This document shows positions 15,683-24,320 of a stretch of 41,165 bases of DNA, piece by piece (position 1 is the stretch's first letter; each line of letters begins with the position of its first letter). Origin of the DNA: Prevotella sp. (GTDB lineage: Bacteria; Bacteroidota; Bacteroidia; Bacteroidales; Bacteroidaceae). The stretch is taken from positions 1-41,165 of the forward strand of contig JALFSW010000047.1 of assembly GCA_022779305.1 (NCBI GenBank), in the 5' to 3' direction. A program made the translations under genes and the position numbers. The notes beneath the pieces are model-generated. The model worked only from the letters and a program-made list of their open reading frames with translations. It ran no database searches and was not told where the DNA came from.

Positions 15683-17341
15683 CTACTTAAATTTCTCAAT
15701 GAATCCTTCAGCTTGCTGATTGCCCAGTTCTTTGGCTTTCTTTATGTTTTGCAGACCTTCGGTTTTGTTTTTCAGCATACATTGTGCAATGCCTTTCACC
15801 AAATGAGCATCGGCAAAGTTGGGGTTGAGTTGCAGGGCATCGTTGGCTGCGCTGATGGCAGCTTCATATTTGTTTACTCTCAAAAGCAAACTGCCAGCTT
15901 CTGCGTAATAGATGGGTTCTTTGGGGTTAAGACGTGTAGCAATGAGGATGTCTTGCAATGCTTGTTGCCAGAGCTTACCCTTGCTTTCTGATTTAGCCCG
16001 CATGAAATAGAAATCAGCTGTGAGCAGCCCTTGATTGAAATATTCGTAGACCTGAAAATCTTTCATAGCCAAACGATAATTGCCCATTTTGTCGTGCTGT
16101 AATCCGCGGGCATAAAAGAATGGTGCAGAAGTGTGAACATAAGGGGTGTCACATTCTTCTATGCTGCGATCCAAGAGTGCCAAAATCGCAGCATCTTCAC
16201 CATTGAGTTGTTGAAGGCTTTGTGCCATTTCAAGAAAGAGTTCAGGATTTTTGAAGTCGGTTTTGGTCAATGCTTCAAATGCTTCAAATGCTTTTTGGTA
16301 TTCTCCCTGAGAGAAAGTGATTTGGGCTTGGAGGTGTTTGTAGCGGTTGTCTGCTTTGATTTTTTCGGCAGCTTGCACTTCCTCCATCGCCTTATTCAAG
16401 TTCCAGCCTGCATCTTTGGCACGTTCTGCCTGTGTGGATGAAACACAAGTTCGATAAATCAAGAGCGCATAGTTATAATGTGCTTCTTCTTTGTTCGTAG
16501 CATTCGTGATGGCGTCTTTTAGTGCTTTGTCTGCACCCGTTAAGTCGTCATTGGTTATCAAGTCGCCTGCGAGTGCGAAATAGCCTTCGTTGAGTTTTGG
16601 GAATTTGGCAATAAATTCATTGACAACGCTGCGTCTGTAGTCCTTTGGTTTGTCGATAGATAGCATCAAGGCAACAATCGCATCTTCGGACTGATTGGGC
16701 ACAGCTACTCGTATGCCACATTGGCGAAAGGCTAAATCGTTTTGTGAAAGTCCTGTAATCATCAGGTCTTTAGCGAAGAGAATGTCTGTTCCACTTTGTG
16801 ATGCACCCGTTACATGTAATAAGCCCACGACTTGTCCCTTTGCATTGACCAGCGGAGAACCGTTTCTCTGCGTATCTTGTTGATAGCCTAACACATAATA
16901 ATTATATTTATCCATGAAACGTTCCACATTTTCCACGGAAGTTTTCACGGGTTGTCCTATACTTGATGTGCTAACAATCCAAAGATCAGACTTTTCGGTC
17001 GTACTGATCGTTCCAAAACTTGGAGCAACAGAAGTGGTATTGACCTTAAACTTCACAACATCATAAAGTTCATTGATGCCCAATATTGATTCGATGGGGT
17101 GGCGTGTACCTTTATTATCAACAATAACAGCATGATCGGCACCAACGAATGGCTGCCACGTGCTAACACCAATACCATCTTTTGAAACGAAAACACCATT
17201 CGAAGTGGCTAAAACCGTTCCGTCAGCACGGTAAGTTGTGAGGCTGAATGCAGCATCTGCCACTTTCTTTATAGCCGCAGTTTGTGCCCATAAAGGTATG
17301 TTTGCTATGAAAAGCAAGAGGAAAAGGAGGAATTTCTTCAT
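15683..17341 (-). CDS. Trypsin-like (probably inactive) domain plus TPR repeats, secreted
   Basis: 552 residues from MKKFLLFLLL (a start five codons earlier at 17356 is possible); signal peptide ending LWAQ. Residues about 20-200 resemble HtrA-type trypsin folds (GVFVSKDGIGVS, DVVKFKV, PLVNAKGQVVGLLHV). The histidine of the usual TNxHV is absent (STWQPFVGA), and the GNSGGP serine motif reads QRNGSP, so proteolysis is unlikely. Residues about 235-550 are TPR helices (HYNYALLIYR, YYAEAGSLLLRVNKYEAAI, FADAHLVKGIAQCML). It is probably a periplasmic or outer-membrane scaffold. It starts 22 bp after recN at the end of the dnaN operon. Confidence 0.83.
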   Translation of the reverse strand: MKKFLLFLLLFIANIPLWAQTAAIKKVADAAFSLTTYRADGTVLATSNGVFVSKDGIGVSTWQPFVGADHAVIVDNKGTRHPIESILGINELYDVVKFKVNTTSVAPSFGTISTTEKSDLWIVSTSSIGQPVKTSVENVERFMDKYNYYVLGYQQDTQRNGSPLVNAKGQVVGLLHVTGASQSGTDILFAKDLMITGLSQNDLAFRQCGIRVAVPNQSEDAIVALMLSIDKPKDYRRSVVNEFIAKFPKLNEGYFALAGDLITNDDLTGADKALKDAITNATNKEEAHYNYALLIYRTCVSSTQAERAKDAGWNLNKAMEEVQAAEKIKADNRYKHLQAQITFSQGEYQKAFEAFEALTKTDFKNPELFLEMAQSLQQLNGEDAAILALLDRSIEECDTPYVHTSAPFFYARGLQHDKMGNYRLAMKDFQVYEYFNQGLLTADFYFMRAKSESKGKLWQQALQDILIATRLNPKEPIYYAEAGSLLLRVNKYEAAISAANDALQLNPNFADAHLVKGIAQCMLKNKTEGLQNIKKAKELGNQQAEGFIEKFK

Positions 17342-17363
17342 ATTCAATCGTTTCATTTTTAGC

Positions 17364-19031
17364 CTATGATTTTTGTTTTAGAAGTTCTACAGCATTTTGA
17401 ATAGCCGCTTCTGAGATGTCAGCTCCAGAGAGCATTTGAGCAATTTCTTTCACTCTCTCCTCTTCACTGAGTTCTCGCAACTGACTGGTTGTGCCGTTAT
17501 CGGTGTCGTGTTTTTCCACTTTGTAGTGCAACTGTCCTAATGCAGCAATTTGTGGGAGGTGTGTGATAGCAATTACTTGACGATTGTTGTTGCCCATTTC
17601 TTGCATCACGAAAGCCATTTGTTGGGCTATTTTTCCACTAACTCCTGTATCAATTTCGTCGAATATGATGGTAGGTAGATTGATAGTACCGCTAATCATT
17701 GCTTTGAGTGAAAGCATAACACGAGCAATTTCACCTCCAGAGGCAACATCGGTGAGTGGTTGGAGTGGTGCATTTTTATTGGCTGAGAACAGGAACTGAA
17801 CCTTGTCTTTTCCATCAATAGCAAACGTTTCTTTTTCTTGTAATTGGATATGGAACTGCACATTGGGAATACCCAGCAAGGCAAGCCGTTTCTCCATTTC
17901 GGTTTCTATGATTTGGGCTGCTTTCGTACGAACATTTGTCAGAACGTCAGCAAGTTTCTCGCAGTTTTCGCTGTGCTTTTTCAGTTGTCTTTCCAAATAT
18001 TTTATTTCCTCATCGCTGTGTTCGATGGTTTGTAATTGTTGCTCAAGGGTGTCTCGATAAATTATCAATTCTTCTACAGAAGATTGCTTATATTTCTTCT
18101 CAAGATTATAAATCGTGTCGAGCTGTTGGTTGATGGTCTCCAAAAGCGATGGATCGAAGTCGATGTTTTCAGTTGCTCCGCCTACTTCCATGGCAATGTC
18201 TTTCAGCTCAATGTAGAGTGTTTCGAGTCTTTTTGAAAGTTCTTCAGCATCAGGGAAGACAGATGTGATGCTCGTTAATGCGTCTTTAGCACGCTTGGTC
18301 ATCGTTACAGCCCCCCATTCGTCGTGGTTTAGGGAGTTATCTGCATCAAAAAGGGCGGTCTTAATTTCCTCAGCATGCGACAAAGTCTTGCTTTCTTGCT
18401 CTAATTCGTCTTGCAAGTTGGGGCGAAGTTTGGCATTGACGAGTTCTCCATATTGAAAACGCAGAAACTCTTCGTTCTCTATGCTTTTTGCAATCTCACC
18501 TTTTAGTTTTTCCAACTGTACTTCTGTCGCCTTATATTGGCGGTAGGCTTGTTGATAAGCAGAGATGTTGTCAGCATTCTTTCCTATTATATCGATGACG
18601 CTAAGTTGGAAGTTTTCCTTTTGAAGGAGCAAGTTTTGGTGTTGAGAATGCACATCAATGAGTTGTTCGCCAATTGTTCTCATTAGCGAGAGTGACACTG
18701 GCGTATCGTTGATAAAGGCGCGCGACTTACCATTTTCATTGATTTCGCGTCTCAATATGGTTTCGTCTGGCTCGTAGTCGATTTCATTTTCTTCAAAAAA
18801 TGCACCAAAATCATATTTTTGTATATCAAACTTCGCCTCTATTGTGCATTTTTTTTCGCCTTGTTTTATTTGTTTAGCATCGGCTCTGTTGCCCAATAAT
18901 AAACCAATTGCTCCAAGAATGATACTTTTTCCAGCTCCAGTTTCACCACTGATGACCGAAAAACCCGGATGGAAGTTTATCGAAAGCAAGTCGATGATAG
19001 TGAAATTCTTTATATAGAGATGTTTAAGCAT
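17364..19031 (-). CDS. recN: DNA repair protein RecN
   Basis: SMC-like ATPase of 555 residues acting early in double-strand break repair. Walker A GETGAGKSII (about 30-39), long central coiled coil (about 150-370), signature VASGGEIARVMLSLKAM and Walker B IIFDEIDTGVSG (near 460) are all present. Length is normal. It starts 6 bp after the DUF4835 gene, in the conserved Bacteroidetes operon dnaN-exonuclease-coaBC-DUF4835-recN. Confidence 0.95.
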   Translation of the reverse strand: MLKHLYIKNFTIIDLLSINFHPGFSVISGETGAGKSIILGAIGLLLGNRADAKQIKQGEKKCTIEAKFDIQKYDFGAFFEENEIDYEPDETILRREINENGKSRAFINDTPVSLSLMRTIGEQLIDVHSQHQNLLLQKENFQLSVIDIIGKNADNISAYQQAYRQYKATEVQLEKLKGEIAKSIENEEFLRFQYGELVNAKLRPNLQDELEQESKTLSHAEEIKTALFDADNSLNHDEWGAVTMTKRAKDALTSITSVFPDAEELSKRLETLYIELKDIAMEVGGATENIDFDPSLLETINQQLDTIYNLEKKYKQSSVEELIIYRDTLEQQLQTIEHSDEEIKYLERQLKKHSENCEKLADVLTNVRTKAAQIIETEMEKRLALLGIPNVQFHIQLQEKETFAIDGKDKVQFLFSANKNAPLQPLTDVASGGEIARVMLSLKAMISGTINLPTIIFDEIDTGVSGKIAQQMAFVMQEMGNNNRQVIAITHLPQIAALGQLHYKVEKHDTDNGTTSQLRELSEEERVKEIAQMLSGADISEAAIQNAVELLKQKS

Positions 19032-19037
19032 AGCGTC

Positions 19038-19964
19038 TTATTGTTTTATTTTGTTCCACGATGTGTTTTGGCTTGCATTTATTCCGAATAGAATTTCATA
19101 GACAGCATCTTTTTCTTTCTGCGTCCCTTTTTTATAATAAATGTTTGCCAATTCGTCTTTTTTATAGTCTGTCCATATCTGTGGTAACATACTTAAAGGT
19201 CGGTCTTGATGCGCCTTTTTAAGACCAGACTCAATAGCCGACGTTATATTCGTGCGTCCACGCTCCGGACTGTTTGCCATTTCATCTAACCCAGTTCTGT
19301 AATAATCATACTGAAATTGTCGGAAAGGCTTCATCGCACCGTCAAGATAATCGTTGATGATGGCGAAGCGGTTCTTTGAGTTTTCAAATGCTTTCCAGCC
19401 AGTGAAGCTCAGGGTTTGGGCATTATTCGTCAGCACCATACATTTCTGCAAAATATCCTCTCCTCCCATTGGTGAGAAGCTGTCAAGCGTTAGCCCTATG
19501 ATGAAATAAGCATAGTAGCCGAATAAAGCTGTGAGCTGATTGTCGATGTTTTCCTCATTAAATTCAATCTGGTCGAACTGTGCAAAAGTGAAATTGAAGT
19601 CGCCATCTTGGTTATTGTATAGCGTCGTGGTGTATGCCGAGTTATAGACTGGGCGATTGGCTTGAATGAGTGCAGTACAGAAGAATGAGTTTGTGCTTGG
19701 GTCGTGCTTCGTTACAGTGATATTGAAGTTGCAAACGATGCGTTCGTTCTTCTGAAATTTAAGATTAGTCCATTGCTTTTCATTGACAAACTGTTCTAAA
19801 GTTTGCTGAAGGTTTTCAAAAACAGAGGCGTCAGTACCTTGTATTTGATTATGATTAATGGTAATCTTAGCCTGCAGTTCTTGTGCAAATCCTTGATAGC
19901 TAAAGAATAGAAACCAGCTCATTGATAATATCAAAAGCCACGTCTGTTTTCTTTTTTTTCTCAT
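19038..19964 (-). CDS. DUF4835 family secreted protein
   Basis: 308 residues from MRKKRKQTWLL, with a signal peptide ending QGFAQE. Starts at 20009 (MKIKSRS) or 19922 (MSWFLFF) are also possible. I prefer 19964 because it gives a basic n-region and a proper hydrophobic core. The body begins LQAKITINHNQIQG, the usual DUF4835 start, and ends in a helical NASQNTSWNKIKQ. Function is unknown; the family is Bacteroidetes-specific and probably periplasmic. It overlaps the end of coaBC by 65 bp in a different frame, and lies between coaBC and recN as in related genomes. Confidence 0.82.
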   Translation of the reverse strand: MRKKRKQTWLLILSMSWFLFFSYQGFAQELQAKITINHNQIQGTDASVFENLQQTLEQFVNEKQWTNLKFQKNERIVCNFNITVTKHDPSTNSFFCTALIQANRPVYNSAYTTTLYNNQDGDFNFTFAQFDQIEFNEENIDNQLTALFGYYAYFIIGLTLDSFSPMGGEDILQKCMVLTNNAQTLSFTGWKAFENSKNRFAIINDYLDGAMKPFRQFQYDYYRTGLDEMANSPERGRTNITSAIESGLKKAHQDRPLSMLPQIWTDYKKDELANIYYKKGTQKEKDAVYEILFGINASQNTSWNKIKQ

Positions 19965-21102
19965 AAGCTTTCTTTTCTTTCTTTGAAATGATCGTGATTT
20001 GATTTTCATCAGATTGGAAAGTAGTTCCTTTTATGCGTGTGGAATTGAGCACAATGAAGTCAGCATTTTTCTTTTCAAGTTTTTTTCGGGCATTGCTTTC
20101 TTCTTCGTTGGTTTCCAATGCGAAAGCAATGATTTTTTGGTGGGCAGCTTTTTGTGCTCCTAATGTTGCAGCAATATCCTGCGTAGGTTCCAATTCCAAA
20201 TACAAATTATTTGCTCCGCGTTTCACTTTCGTTTCTGAATAGCATTTGGGTTTGAAGTCGGAAACGGCTGCACAAAGAATTGCAACATCATTTTTTGCAA
20301 ACTCACGGACGCAAAGGTTATACATTTCTTGACAACTTTCGACATCTATGCGCTGAATATTTGCAGAACATTTCATGCTCACTGGTCCTGTAACGAGTGT
20401 TACTTCTGCCCCTCTTCTGCAGCATTCCTCTGCAAGTGCAAAACCCATTTTCCCTGATGAATAGTTACCTATAAAACGGACAGGGTCTATTTTTTCGTAT
20501 GTAGGACCTGCGGTAATTAATACTTTTTTACCTTTAAGCTCTTCATTGAGCTTTGCTTCGTAGGCAAAAAAGGCTTCTAAGCGTGCCACGATGGTTTCGG
20601 GCTCTTCCATTCGTCCTTTTCCTTCCAACCCACTTGCCAAGAATCCATCGCCTGCTTCGATGATCTGATTGCCACGTGCTGCAAGTGTGTGTAGGTTTTC
20701 TTGCGTGGAAGGATGCCGATACATATCTAAATCCATTGCAGGTGCAATGAACACAGGTGCTTTCATTGAAAGATAAGTAGTGATAAGCATATTGTCGGCT
20801 ATGCCATGTGCCATTTTTCCCAAGCTTGCTGCCGTACAGGGAGCTATCAACATAGCGTCTGCCCAAAGTCCGAGGTCTACATGTGAGTGCCATGTTCCGT
20901 CTCTTTGGGCAAAGAATTCTGATATAACTGCATTCTGTGAGAGCGCAGAAAGGGTGATAGGCGTGATAAATTCTTTTCCTGCAGGTGTTATAACCACCTG
21001 AACTTCTGCGCCTTTTCGCTTTAGTTCTCTGATAATTAAACAACTCTTGTAGGCTGCAATCGATCCCGTGATGCCTAAAACTATTTTCTTTCCTTTCAAC
21101 AT
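19900..21102 (-). CDS. coaBC: Bifunctional phosphopantothenoylcysteine decarboxylase / phosphopantothenate-cysteine ligase
   Basis: Two consecutive steps of coenzyme A synthesis, in the cytoplasm; 400 residues, normal for the fusion. CoaC half (about 1-185): GSIAAYKSCLI flavin loop and HVDLGLWAD with the catalytic His. CoaB half (about 190-400): ITAGPTYEKIDPVRFIGNYSSGKMG and AAVSDFKP. Two decarboxylase motifs are non-classical: PAMDLDMY replaces PxMN, and ASGLEGKGRM has Ser where E. coli Dfp has the active-site Cys. I recall similar forms in other Bacteroidetes, so this is probably a lineage variant. It overlaps the exonuclease gene by 7 bp. Confidence 0.93.
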   Translation of the reverse strand: MLKGKKIVLGITGSIAAYKSCLIIRELKRKGAEVQVVITPAGKEFITPITLSALSQNAVISEFFAQRDGTWHSHVDLGLWADAMLIAPCTAASLGKMAHGIADNMLITTYLSMKAPVFIAPAMDLDMYRHPSTQENLHTLAARGNQIIEAGDGFLASGLEGKGRMEEPETIVARLEAFFAYEAKLNEELKGKKVLITAGPTYEKIDPVRFIGNYSSGKMGFALAEECCRRGAEVTLVTGPVSMKCSANIQRIDVESCQEMYNLCVREFAKNDVAILCAAVSDFKPKCYSETKVKRGANNLYLELEPTQDIAATLGAQKAAHQKIIAFALETNEEESNARKKLEKKNADFIVLNSTRIKGTTFQSDENQITIISKKEKKAYEKKKKTDVAFDIINELVSIL

Positions 21103-21959
21103 TTGTTGTTGTTGTTAAATTCTCTCAGCCTTATGCGGGTGAGTACTTGTTTTGTGTTATAGCTAAAGTCGCCTGCCAGCATCCAACTGTAATATCCAGG
21201 ATCACGCCGCAACACTTCTGCAACATCCCATCCTTTGTATTTTCCAAAGTTGAAAACCTCATGGCGGCGAGGTTGATTGTTTTCATCAAGCACCACCTTT
21301 CCGTCCTTGTCTGTGAGCTCTTTCCAAACAAAGCGACCTGCAAAATCAATGTTGTTGTTTAGTGTTGAAAAAGCCGCTAAAGCCTCAACGCTGTTTTCCA
21401 AAACTCGTTCTGGTTCTTCTTGTTTCTCAGCTGAATACATATCAAGCTGTGCCTGCAAGACGCGCCACGTCGCTTCCGTATCTTCATCGGCTCTGTGTGC
21501 TGTGAAATCATCTTCCATCTTCCGCCCACAATAGAATTTATAGGCAGCGGCAAGGTTTCGTTTTTCCATCTTGTGAAAAATATTCTGTACATCAACGAGC
21601 TTTGCTTTTGTGAAATCGAAGTCTACCCCTGCTCGTAGAAACTCTTCTGCCAGCATAGGTATGTCGAAGCGATTTGAGTTGAAACCTGCGAAATCAGCTC
21701 CTTTGAACTTTTCTGCCAGTTCTTTTGCCTTTTCTTTGAAAATTGGTGCTTGCGCAACATCCTCATCGCTGATGCCCGTTAGTGCTGTTACTTCTTTCGG
21801 AATGCTCACCCCTGGATTGATGAAGAAATTTTCTCGTTCTTCTTTTCCTTCGGGATATACCTTTATATACGATATTTGGATGATCCTATCATTTATAAGA
21901 TCAAGCCCCGTTGTTTCAAGATCGAAAACAACAAGGGGCTTTTTAAGATTTAAATTCAT
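21096..21959 (-). CDS. DEDDh 3'-5' exonuclease (DnaQ-like) with DUF3820-type C-terminus
   Basis: 287 residues. Residues about 8-180 form a DEDDh exonuclease: VVFDLETTGLD (DxE), FNSNRFDIPML (Asp) and HRADEDTEATWRV (His and Asp). Residues about 235-280 (FNFGKYKGWDVAEVLRRDPGYYSWM) match the small DUF3820/QSregVF-type domain. Probable role: DNA proofreading or repair, or RNA maturation; the location directly after dnaN (62 bp) favours replication or repair. It translationally overlaps coaBC. It is shorter than PolC-type subunits and is not fused to a polymerase. Confidence 0.9.
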   Translation of the reverse strand: MNLNLKKPLVVFDLETTGLDLINDRIIQISYIKVYPEGKEERENFFINPGVSIPKEVTALTGISDEDVAQAPIFKEKAKELAEKFKGADFAGFNSNRFDIPMLAEEFLRAGVDFDFTKAKLVDVQNIFHKMEKRNLAAAYKFYCGRKMEDDFTAHRADEDTEATWRVLQAQLDMYSAEKQEEPERVLENSVEALAAFSTLNNNIDFAGRFVWKELTDKDGKVVLDENNQPRRHEVFNFGKYKGWDVAEVLRRDPGYYSWMLAGDFSYNTKQVLTRIRLREFNNNNKC

Positions 21960-22021
21960 TGATATGAAATTTTGTGGAACTCATTCTAAAACAGCTTTTC
22001 TTGCTTTTTAGAGTCAGCCAA

Positions 22022-23146
22022 TTAGTAGTTCAAAAGTGCAGGCATGATGACCATGAGCGTTTCTTCGGTTTCTTCTTGCGTACTTGGGAAGATAACAACC
22101 GCTCTTGATGGGTCGGCCAATTGAATATTGATGTCATCGCCTTGCAAGTTGTTGAGAATATCGAGCATATTTGGACCTTTTAATCCGATACTCATTGCTG
22201 TTCCATTGTAGTCGCAAGTGATGCTTTCTTTTGCACTTGTAGAGAAGTCTACGTCTTCTGTGTTGAGATCAAGTTGTCCGTTTTCAATATGGAAACGAAT
22301 GAGCTGTGAAGCATCATTAGCGAAAGGTAAAACACGGCGAATACCACCGATAAGCGTTTTTCTGTCAATAACAATATGATGTGGATTGTCTTTTGGGATA
22401 ACGCCATTGTAGTTAGGATATTTTCCTTCAATGAGGCGGCATGTGAGACTACCTTCTGCAAATGAAATTTCTGCTGAACGTGCATCAAATTTGATGACAA
22501 CATCGCCAGATTCTTTTGCTAACACACCCTTCAAGAGCGATGCTGGTTTTTTGGGTAAAATGAAAGCGGCTGGCACTTCGCCCTTGATGGCTGTGTTTCT
22601 GTTGCGCACCAATTTCTGACCATCGGTTGCAACAATTGTCAAACTGTCTTCTTTCAAGTCGAAGTAAACACCATTCATAGCTGGGCGCAACTCATCTTGT
22701 GCAGTGGCGAAGAGCGAACGCGTCAAGTTGTCCGACAAACAACCAGCCTCTATGCTGATGGTTGTTGCATTTTCTTCCAATGGTGGTGTTTGTGGATATT
22801 CGTTGGCATCAACAATTGGGAAACTATACGAACCATTTTGATAACTAACATACATCTTTAGTTCGCTTATGTTGACGTCGATAGTCAAGGGTTGCTCGGG
22901 CAATTCTTTTACTGCGTCAAGGATATTACGGTTATTTACAGCAAAAACGCCATCTCCCTCGATGCTATCCAAGTTTAAAGTGGTGCGCATCACATTTTCT
23001 CTGTCGGAAGCCGTGATGAACAATTGATTGTCTTTTGCTTCAAAGAGAAAGCAATCTAATATTGATAGCGTATTCTTGCTATTGATCACTCGTGAGAGCG
23101 AAAGTAACTTACTGCTGAGCGCAGTGCTTGAAATGGTGAATCTCAT
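22022..23146 (-). CDS. dnaN: DNA polymerase III beta subunit (sliding clamp)
   Basis: 374 residues forming three repeated clamp domains, the processivity ring of the replicase. MRFTISSTALSSKLLSLSRVIN is the standard start, and the end ALLNY (PALL...) is the typical C-terminus. FAVNNRNILDAVKELPEQPLTI and PAMNGVYFDL blocks are recognisable. It is first gene of the five- or six-gene minus operon. An inverted repeat TTAAGAAC-CAAT-GTTCTTAA lies 54-73 bp upstream of the start. Confidence 0.97.
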   Translation of the reverse strand: MRFTISSTALSSKLLSLSRVINSKNTLSILDCFLFEAKDNQLFITASDRENVMRTTLNLDSIEGDGVFAVNNRNILDAVKELPEQPLTIDVNISELKMYVSYQNGSYSFPIVDANEYPQTPPLEENATTISIEAGCLSDNLTRSLFATAQDELRPAMNGVYFDLKEDSLTIVATDGQKLVRNRNTAIKGEVPAAFILPKKPASLLKGVLAKESGDVVIKFDARSAEISFAEGSLTCRLIEGKYPNYNGVIPKDNPHHIVIDRKTLIGGIRRVLPFANDASQLIRFHIENGQLDLNTEDVDFSTSAKESITCDYNGTAMSIGLKGPNMLDILNNLQGDDINIQLADPSRAVVIFPSTQEETEETLMVIMPALLNY

Positions 23147-23199
23147 AAGTCGCCTGTTTCTATCTTTGTTATTATTATCTCTAAATTTAAGTACAATAC

Positions 23200-23219
23200 T
23201 TAAGAACCAATGTTCTTAA
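23200..23219. promoter_or_regulatory. Inverted repeat upstream of dnaN
   Basis: TTAAGAAC and GTTCTTAA are perfect 8-bp arms with a 4-base spacer, 54 bp from the dnaN start. A weak minus-strand promoter (TTGG, about 17 bases, TAAATTTA) overlaps it. Candidate operator for replication gene control; the regulator is unknown. Confidence 0.4.
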
Positions 23220-23379
23220 AATTGCATGGTGGGCGTTGCCCTAACTTTATTCGACAAAAATACAAAAAAGATAGATGAAAAACAAAAAACAACGGCAAAA
23301 ATTTCTCCTTTAAAAGGATTTTTATTAATTTCGCAATCTCAAAGAATTAGAAACAAAACAAGTAGATAGATTTCTGACT

Positions 23380-23775
23380 ATGGAATTACAAGGTAGAATT
23401 ATTGCCGTATTAGAGGCTCGAGAAGGCACATCGGCTCGCGGTCCATGGAAATCACAAGAGTATGTGATTGAAACCCACGACCAATATCCCAAGAAAATGG
23501 TATTCAATATCTTCGGGGCAGATCGTATTGCACAGTTTGCCATCAAGGCTGGTGAAGAGCTTTTGGTGAGTTTTGATATCGATGCCCATGAATATCAAGG
23601 CAGATGGTTTAACAATATTCGTGCATGGAATGTTCAGCGTGTAGAAGTACCTGGCGTAGCAACCGCACCTACGTCGCCAGTTCCTCCTCCACCACTTGCT
23701 GCAACCGCTGGCGCACCAGACCCATTCGCACCTGGCGCAGCTGATGAAGACAAGACGGACGACCTTCCTTTCTAA
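23380..23775 (+). CDS. DUF3127 protein with SSB-like acidic tail
   Basis: 131 residues. The N-terminal 85 residues (MELQGRIIAVLEAREG, KSQEYVIET, RWFNNIRAWNVQRVE) fit a small OB fold like single-stranded DNA-binding proteins. A Pro/Ala-rich linker (about 93-115) leads to an acidic C-terminus ending DEDKTDDLPF. That ending resembles the DDIPF tip with which bacterial SSB recruits repair and replication proteins. A DNA-maintenance role is therefore inferred; the family itself is annotated as unknown function. It diverges from dnaN and is followed by a solo repeat end and a terminator. Confidence 0.87.
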   Translation: MELQGRIIAVLEAREGTSARGPWKSQEYVIETHDQYPKKMVFNIFGADRIAQFAIKAGEELLVSFDIDAHEYQGRWFNNIRAWNVQRVEVPGVATAPTSPVPPPPLAATAGAPDPFAPGAADEDKTDDLPF

Positions 23776-23808
23776 CTCCAATCATCTATAAAGGCTATCA
23801 AACATAAT

Positions 23809-23839
23809 CAGTTCGGACGCTAATGACCGATTGAGGGTT
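23809..23839 (+). repeat. Solo right end of the dispersed repeat
   Basis: CTAATGACCGATTGAGGGTT matches the right terminus of the full element (CTAATGACCGAATTGGGTT), with a degenerate CAGTTCGGACG before it. The rest of the element is missing. Confidence 0.65.
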
Positions 23840-23854
23840 AAGCAATAAAAAAGT

Positions 23855-23915
23855 AAAGAGCAATTTGCAACTTCTCACCAATAAGTAGGTTGAGCGTTGC
23901 AGATTGCTCTTTTTA
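23855..23915 (+). terminator. Terminator after DUF3127 gene
   Basis: Arms AAAGAGCAATTTGCAAC and GTTGCAGATTGCTCTTT, 24-base loop, followed by TTATT. About 80 bp after the stop codon. Confidence 0.8.
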
Positions 23916-23952
23916 TTGTGGTGCATTCTAAATAGCGTGACTTCGATGAATT

Positions 23953-24149
23953 AACCCAAATCGGTCATTAGACCGTTAGGGTTTCCTTTTTCTTTTATTT
24001 ATTAACTTCCCAACTGCTTACATCTGCTTATTGGCATCTTCTTCATTGTTTTCTCTTGAAGTAGCCCGCTACATCTGCGAGAAAATGATGAACAATCTGT
24101 ACAGAAATCAGACGCAATCCGTTTGGTCTCTAATGATCGAATTGGGATT
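23953..24149 (+). repeat. 197-bp dispersed repeat, copy 3
   Basis: Complete: begins AACCCAAATCGGTCATTAGA, ends TAATGATCGAATTGGGATT. The central stem is TTCATTGTTTTCTC/GAGAAAATGATGAA, where TCTC/GAGA replaces the TATC/GATA of copy 6 with pairing kept. Confidence 0.92.
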
Positions 24150-24302
24150 AATGTAGGCGGGGTGCATAGTAATCGCTAAGTTTACAGATACTTATAATTC
24201 ATCGAACTTACGTTATTTAAATTTCATCGAACGCACGTTAAGTAAACTTTATGCTAAAAAGCATTTTGCAATGTGATTCTGAATATTGAGTACTTGTATT
24301 GT

Positions 24303-24320
24303 AATCAAGCCTCAGTTGGA
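24303..24320. repeat. GCCTCAGTTG repeat fragment
   Basis: AATCAAGCCTCAGTTGGA matches one arm of the inverted repeat at 15452-15467 (AACTAAGCCTCAGTTG); no opposite arm is seen. Like the other two family members it lies 110-155 bp from a full 197-bp element. Confidence 0.45.

Noticed and set aside
24196..24240. CRISPR-like direct repeats
   Set aside because: Only two imperfect 20-mers with a 6-base gap, no spacer-sized regularity and no cas genes.
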